A stretch of DNA of 64,000 nucleotides from Ophthalmolycus amberensis (lineage: Eukaryota > Chordata > Actinopteri > Perciformes > Zoarcidae): contig JAFEUB010000794.1 of the NCBI GenBank assembly GCA_024529925.1, forward strand, positions 565,501-629,500, given 5' to 3'. Shown in pieces: positions 63,126 to 64,000 of the stretch. A program made the position numbers and the translations under genes. How positions within the stretch are numbered: the first letter of the stretch is position 1; each line of letters starts with the position of its first letter. Below the pieces are notes generated by a model that saw only the letters and a program-made list of their open reading frames with translations, searched no databases and was not told the origin of the DNA.

Positions 63126-64000
63126 AAGGCAGGAGTTAAGATTTAAAAAAATGAATGAATACAGGGAGAATCATCAATACTGCTTCTGATTTCGAAGGTC
63201 GACATTTAAAAGCTCATTTTGATCCATTTTCAAATTAAAATCTAAATTGAGACACACTTACACCTTTTTCAAATGCAATGAAATCAGTTTACTTCAATGC
63301 ATTTGTGTTCCGTATGTTTTCTGAGGCAAATATTATGTTGCGTTTGCTAATTATTGAAAAATTCTTCAAAACAGTTCAAGCTCAGCCATCAGTTAGCTTG
63401 TTCCTCATTCTCATGAGGAACAAGCTAACTTTGACAAATTATGCATTTTGCATCAGGCATTCTGGGAATTACTAAGACGTTAAATATATTCAATTTTCTT
63501 AATAAGGATGGCATACGTAAACCTTCCCATTACACATGTGAGACTGCTGGTCTCATGGTCCCATTGGGTTTGCACATTTTCCAGAGCGTTCTGCGATCTA
63601 TTAATCATGGTTATTCATAATGAGGTGCACAGTCGGTGTGCTAAGAGGAGAAGAGAAGAAAAACAATAACACCGGAACTAATACTGGATCTAACAATATG
63701 ATGCTGTGTTGTACATTGTTGTTCCATCTGTGTGAGATTTTTTGTGGCTGGAACGCATTCCTTACAAATGCCCAGGACACGTACAGCTTAAATGCTAGGT
63801 CGACGTTCACTAGCACACTGGTGTTGTATTCTGTTGACTACACCAGAGCTAACCGATGGAGGAAAAGGAGTTTGACAAAATATCTAGAGACAGAACACTG
63901 AAGGAAACAGCCATCACCAACATACTGTAATACTACATAATGTCCTCACATATGATGCAAATGCATTATTATTATTATTGCAAAATTCCAAGGTTCGCTA
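63126..64000. other. Intergenic or intronic, with one perfect hairpin
   Basis: AT-rich; nothing but the hairpin at 63391-63430 is defined. The plus frame at 63620-63901 has no recognised domain. Confidence 0.5.
63391..63430. repeat. Perfect 17-bp hairpin, 6-base loop
   Basis: AGTTAGCTTGTTCCTCA (63391-63407) is exactly complementary to TGAGGAACAAGCTAACT (63414-63430) across TTCTCA. Pairing does not extend beyond the arms. Confidence 0.95.

Noticed and set aside
1..64000. tRNA, rRNA, snRNA, known microRNA cluster or CRISPR array
   Set aside because: No B-box-like GGTTCRA with a matching cloverleaf, no U6-like start and no regularly spaced direct repeats were seen; reading by eye cannot exclude a small RNA.

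Overview
The window reads as nuclear DNA of a ray-finned (teleost, probably percomorph) fish. It is AT-rich, has almost no open protein-coding sequence, and carries fish-type interspersed repeats: L2-clade LINE sequence, tRNA-type SINE tails ending in a GCGCTATA-NNGTCCATTNACC-like motif, hAT-type MITEs and long (CA)n microsatellites. No prokaryotic features, operons, CRISPR arrays, tRNA or rRNA genes were found by reading.

Only one gene part is well supported: coding exon 1 of a glypican on the minus strand (9588-9747). It encodes a signal peptide, the first conserved cysteine and the N-terminal glypican motif, and ends in a clean GT splice donor. It sits at the edge of a CpG island (about 9940-10335) that should hold its promoter and 5' leader. 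Positions 1-9587 are therefore the start of its first intron, and about 10.3-62.8 kb is upstream intergenic sequence. The best paralog guess is gpc6, with gpc1 the main alternative. A huge intron 1 and a flanking gene desert fit GPC6 as known in other vertebrates.

Intron part (1-9.6 kb): a CpG-rich repeated patch at the left edge; a 5'-truncated L2-type LINE (2511-3779) flanked by a 152-bp direct duplication of its target; an AT-rich candidate enhancer near 7.3-7.6 kb; and a G-tract plus (TG)n just inside the intron. Upstream desert (10.3-62.8 kb): a chain of decayed transposons. These include a duplicated fish repeat split by a SINE (12.15-13.0 kb), a 154-bp element with 38-bp inverted ends followed by a 29-bp minisatellite (15.6-15.84 kb), a LINE reverse-transcriptase remnant (17.3-17.6 kb), a ~970-bp MITE (18.5-19.5 kb), a 314-bp hAT MITE with a perfect 8-bp target duplication (53.9-54.2 kb), LINE 3' tails and several microsatellites. 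Unique sequence between them could hold enhancers. Near the right edge (about 62.86-63.12 kb) a small CpG-enriched patch with a good Kozak ATG followed by a GTAAGC donor may be the first exon of a plus-strand gene; this is weakly supported.

I did not find a new multi-gene system. The most unusual structural observation is the 152-bp duplication flanking the LINE.
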